Shown here: piece by piece, positions 46,367 through 47,191 of the stretch
Layout of the letters: every line of letters starts with the position of its first letter
Numbering within the stretch: the first letter of the stretch is position 1
From: Planctomycetaceae bacterium
GTDB taxonomy: Bacteria > Planctomycetota > Planctomycetia > Pirellulales > Pirellulaceae
Length of the DNA: 47,191 bases
Reading direction: 5' to 3'
Assembly: GCA_024225195.1 (NCBI GenBank)
Contig: JAAEMV010000287.1
Coordinates: 1 to 47,191 of the forward strand
Notes under the pieces: generated by a model
What the model was told of the DNA's origin: nothing
Databases searched by the model: none
What the model saw: only the letters and a program-made list of their open reading frames with translations
Program-made: the position numbers and the translations under genes

Positions 46367-47191
46367 ATGTCGAAGATCACAAAAAATGACTTCATTAAAG
46401 GACTAAAACAAAGCGGGATCGTCGAATCAAGCCAGCTCGAAGAGCTGCTCAGCAACAACACCACCGAGACCCCCGAAGCTGTCGCCCAACTGTTAATCCG
46501 TGAAGAATTAATCACGACCTGGCAAGCCAAGTTCCTAATGACTGGCAGGACGAGGTTGGACGTTGGCAGTTACCGACTTCTCGAACGCATCCAGCGAGAT
46601 GAATTAGGCGATCGCTTGCTGGCGATCCATACCTCGTTGGCGCGAAAAGTCGATATTCAAATTCTTCCCGCCGCACTCACGGAAGACCAAAAAAATTGCG
46701 ATCGATTTATCCAGAAAGCCAGCCTGGCAGCTCAATTAGACCATCCCAATCTGACCCATGTTTTCGACATTGACCAAGAAGGCGGAAGGTACTTCCTCGT
46801 TACCGAACATATCGAAGGCCAGACACTGGACCAATCGACATCCAATGAGTTCGACGAAGTACTTATTGCGAAAATAATTCAACAAGCGATTGATGGCCTG
46901 CAACACGCCCATCAATTAGAGGTCATACACGGATGGATCGGCCGAGCGGATTTGATTCTCGATGCCCAGCAAAACCTGAAAATCCAAAACCTTCCACTAT
47001 CCCCCCTGCGACGACAACTCTCTGGCACCCAAGAACAATCAACGGTAGCGCAGGATTTTACCGCCATGGCAACGATTGGTCAGTCGTTGCTTAAGGAATC
47101 AAATCTGGAGGAATCTGATTTGGGCGTTGAGCTCTCCGGCCTGCTGTCAGAGCTACACGATGCTCCTCCTGAGTCAGTAAAAAACATTTCA
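46367..47191 (+). CDS. Serine/threonine pseudokinase, N-terminal part (3' cut by window)
   Basis: The frame is open from ATG 46367 to the last base, so 275 residues are visible. Residues 1-67 form a helical lead-in with TWQAKFLMTGR, usual before planctomycete Ser/Thr kinase domains; the kinase-like domain starts at GSYRLLERIQ (68). Conserved fold parts remain: AAQLDHPNLTHVFDI, YFLVTEHIEG, GLQHAHQLEVIH. Catalytic parts are lost: the VAIK lysine is Gln98 (VDIQIL), the alpha-C glutamate position reads Lys117, HRD is HGW (188-190), and DFG is QNL. So I infer a catalytically dead pseudokinase, probably regulatory or a scaffold. Confidence 0.8.
   Translation, partial: MSKITKNDFIKGLKQSGIVESSQLEELLSNNTTETPEAVAQLLIREELITTWQAKFLMTGRTRLDVGSYRLLERIQRDELGDRLLAIHTSLARKVDIQILPAALTEDQKNCDRFIQKASLAAQLDHPNLTHVFDIDQEGGRYFLVTEHIEGQTLDQSTSNEFDEVLIAKIIQQAIDGLQHAHQLEVIHGWIGRADLILDAQQNLKIQNLPLSPLRRQLSGTQEQSTVAQDFTAMATIGQSLLKESNLEESDLGVELSGLLSELHDAPPESVKNIS

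Overview
The window looks like chromosomal DNA of a planctomycete, probably of the Pirellulales. This is inferred from gene content: a PVC-type haem-binding CxxCH protein, several S1 sulfatases, FG-GAP/ASPIC-UnbV lipoproteins, a PEP-CTERM-tagged glycosidase, the futalosine menaquinone genes mqnA/mqnC, Tat-exported TIM-barrel and cupin proteins, and a planctomycete-style kinase-like protein at the right edge. Genes lie on both strands in short runs. GTG and TTG starts are frequent and Shine-Dalgarno signals are often weak. I see no tRNA, rRNA, insertion sequence, CRISPR array or prophage.

Layout. 1-6155: end of a VWA-like protein, a lipoprotein, the ymdB-rny pair and tilS. 6410-11751: a sugar-type MFS transporter, a very large AsmA-like envelope protein and a small orphan. 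11786-25697: a carbohydrate-oriented block with a secreted VCBS protein, a GH16 lipoprotein, a GH10 xylanase-like protein with a PEP-CTERM tail, a 1036-aa PVC cytochrome fused to a sugar-binding-like domain, three sulfatases and a Tat-exported cupin. 25782-27714: overlapping mqnA-mqnC. 28205-33950: a cysteine-rich secreted protein, a trans-sulfuration enzyme, an orphan colicin-immunity-like protein, a sugar isomerase-like protein, a membrane protein and an acyltransferase. 34116-40705: dapF and two tandem paralogous FG-GAP/ASPIC lipoproteins. 41015-47191: ndk, korA-korB, a GT4 glycosyltransferase and the start of a pseudokinase.

The most interesting signal is in the two tandem FG-GAP/ASPIC genes (35116-37734 and 38039-40705, minus strand). 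Simple ORF calling splits each into a 5' FG-GAP part and a 3' ASPIC/UnbV part. In both, the two parts are in the same frame and separated by one TGA at the equivalent position. The codons after the TGA are conserved as protein (IDL-TGA-SCLWREAVRFG), with mostly third-position changes between the copies, and this conservation lies upstream of any possible restart codon. Exactly 20 nt after each TGA begins the loop of a perfect short hairpin with a G in the first two loop bases, which fits the bacterial SECIS rule. I therefore read both as full-length candidate selenoproteins (872 and 888 aa) with a U-S-C motif, not as broken genes.

Other points of interest are a kinase-like protein that has lost the catalytic lysine, HRD and DFG motifs, a colicin-immunity-like protein with no toxin beside it, and the sulfatase/glycosidase block.
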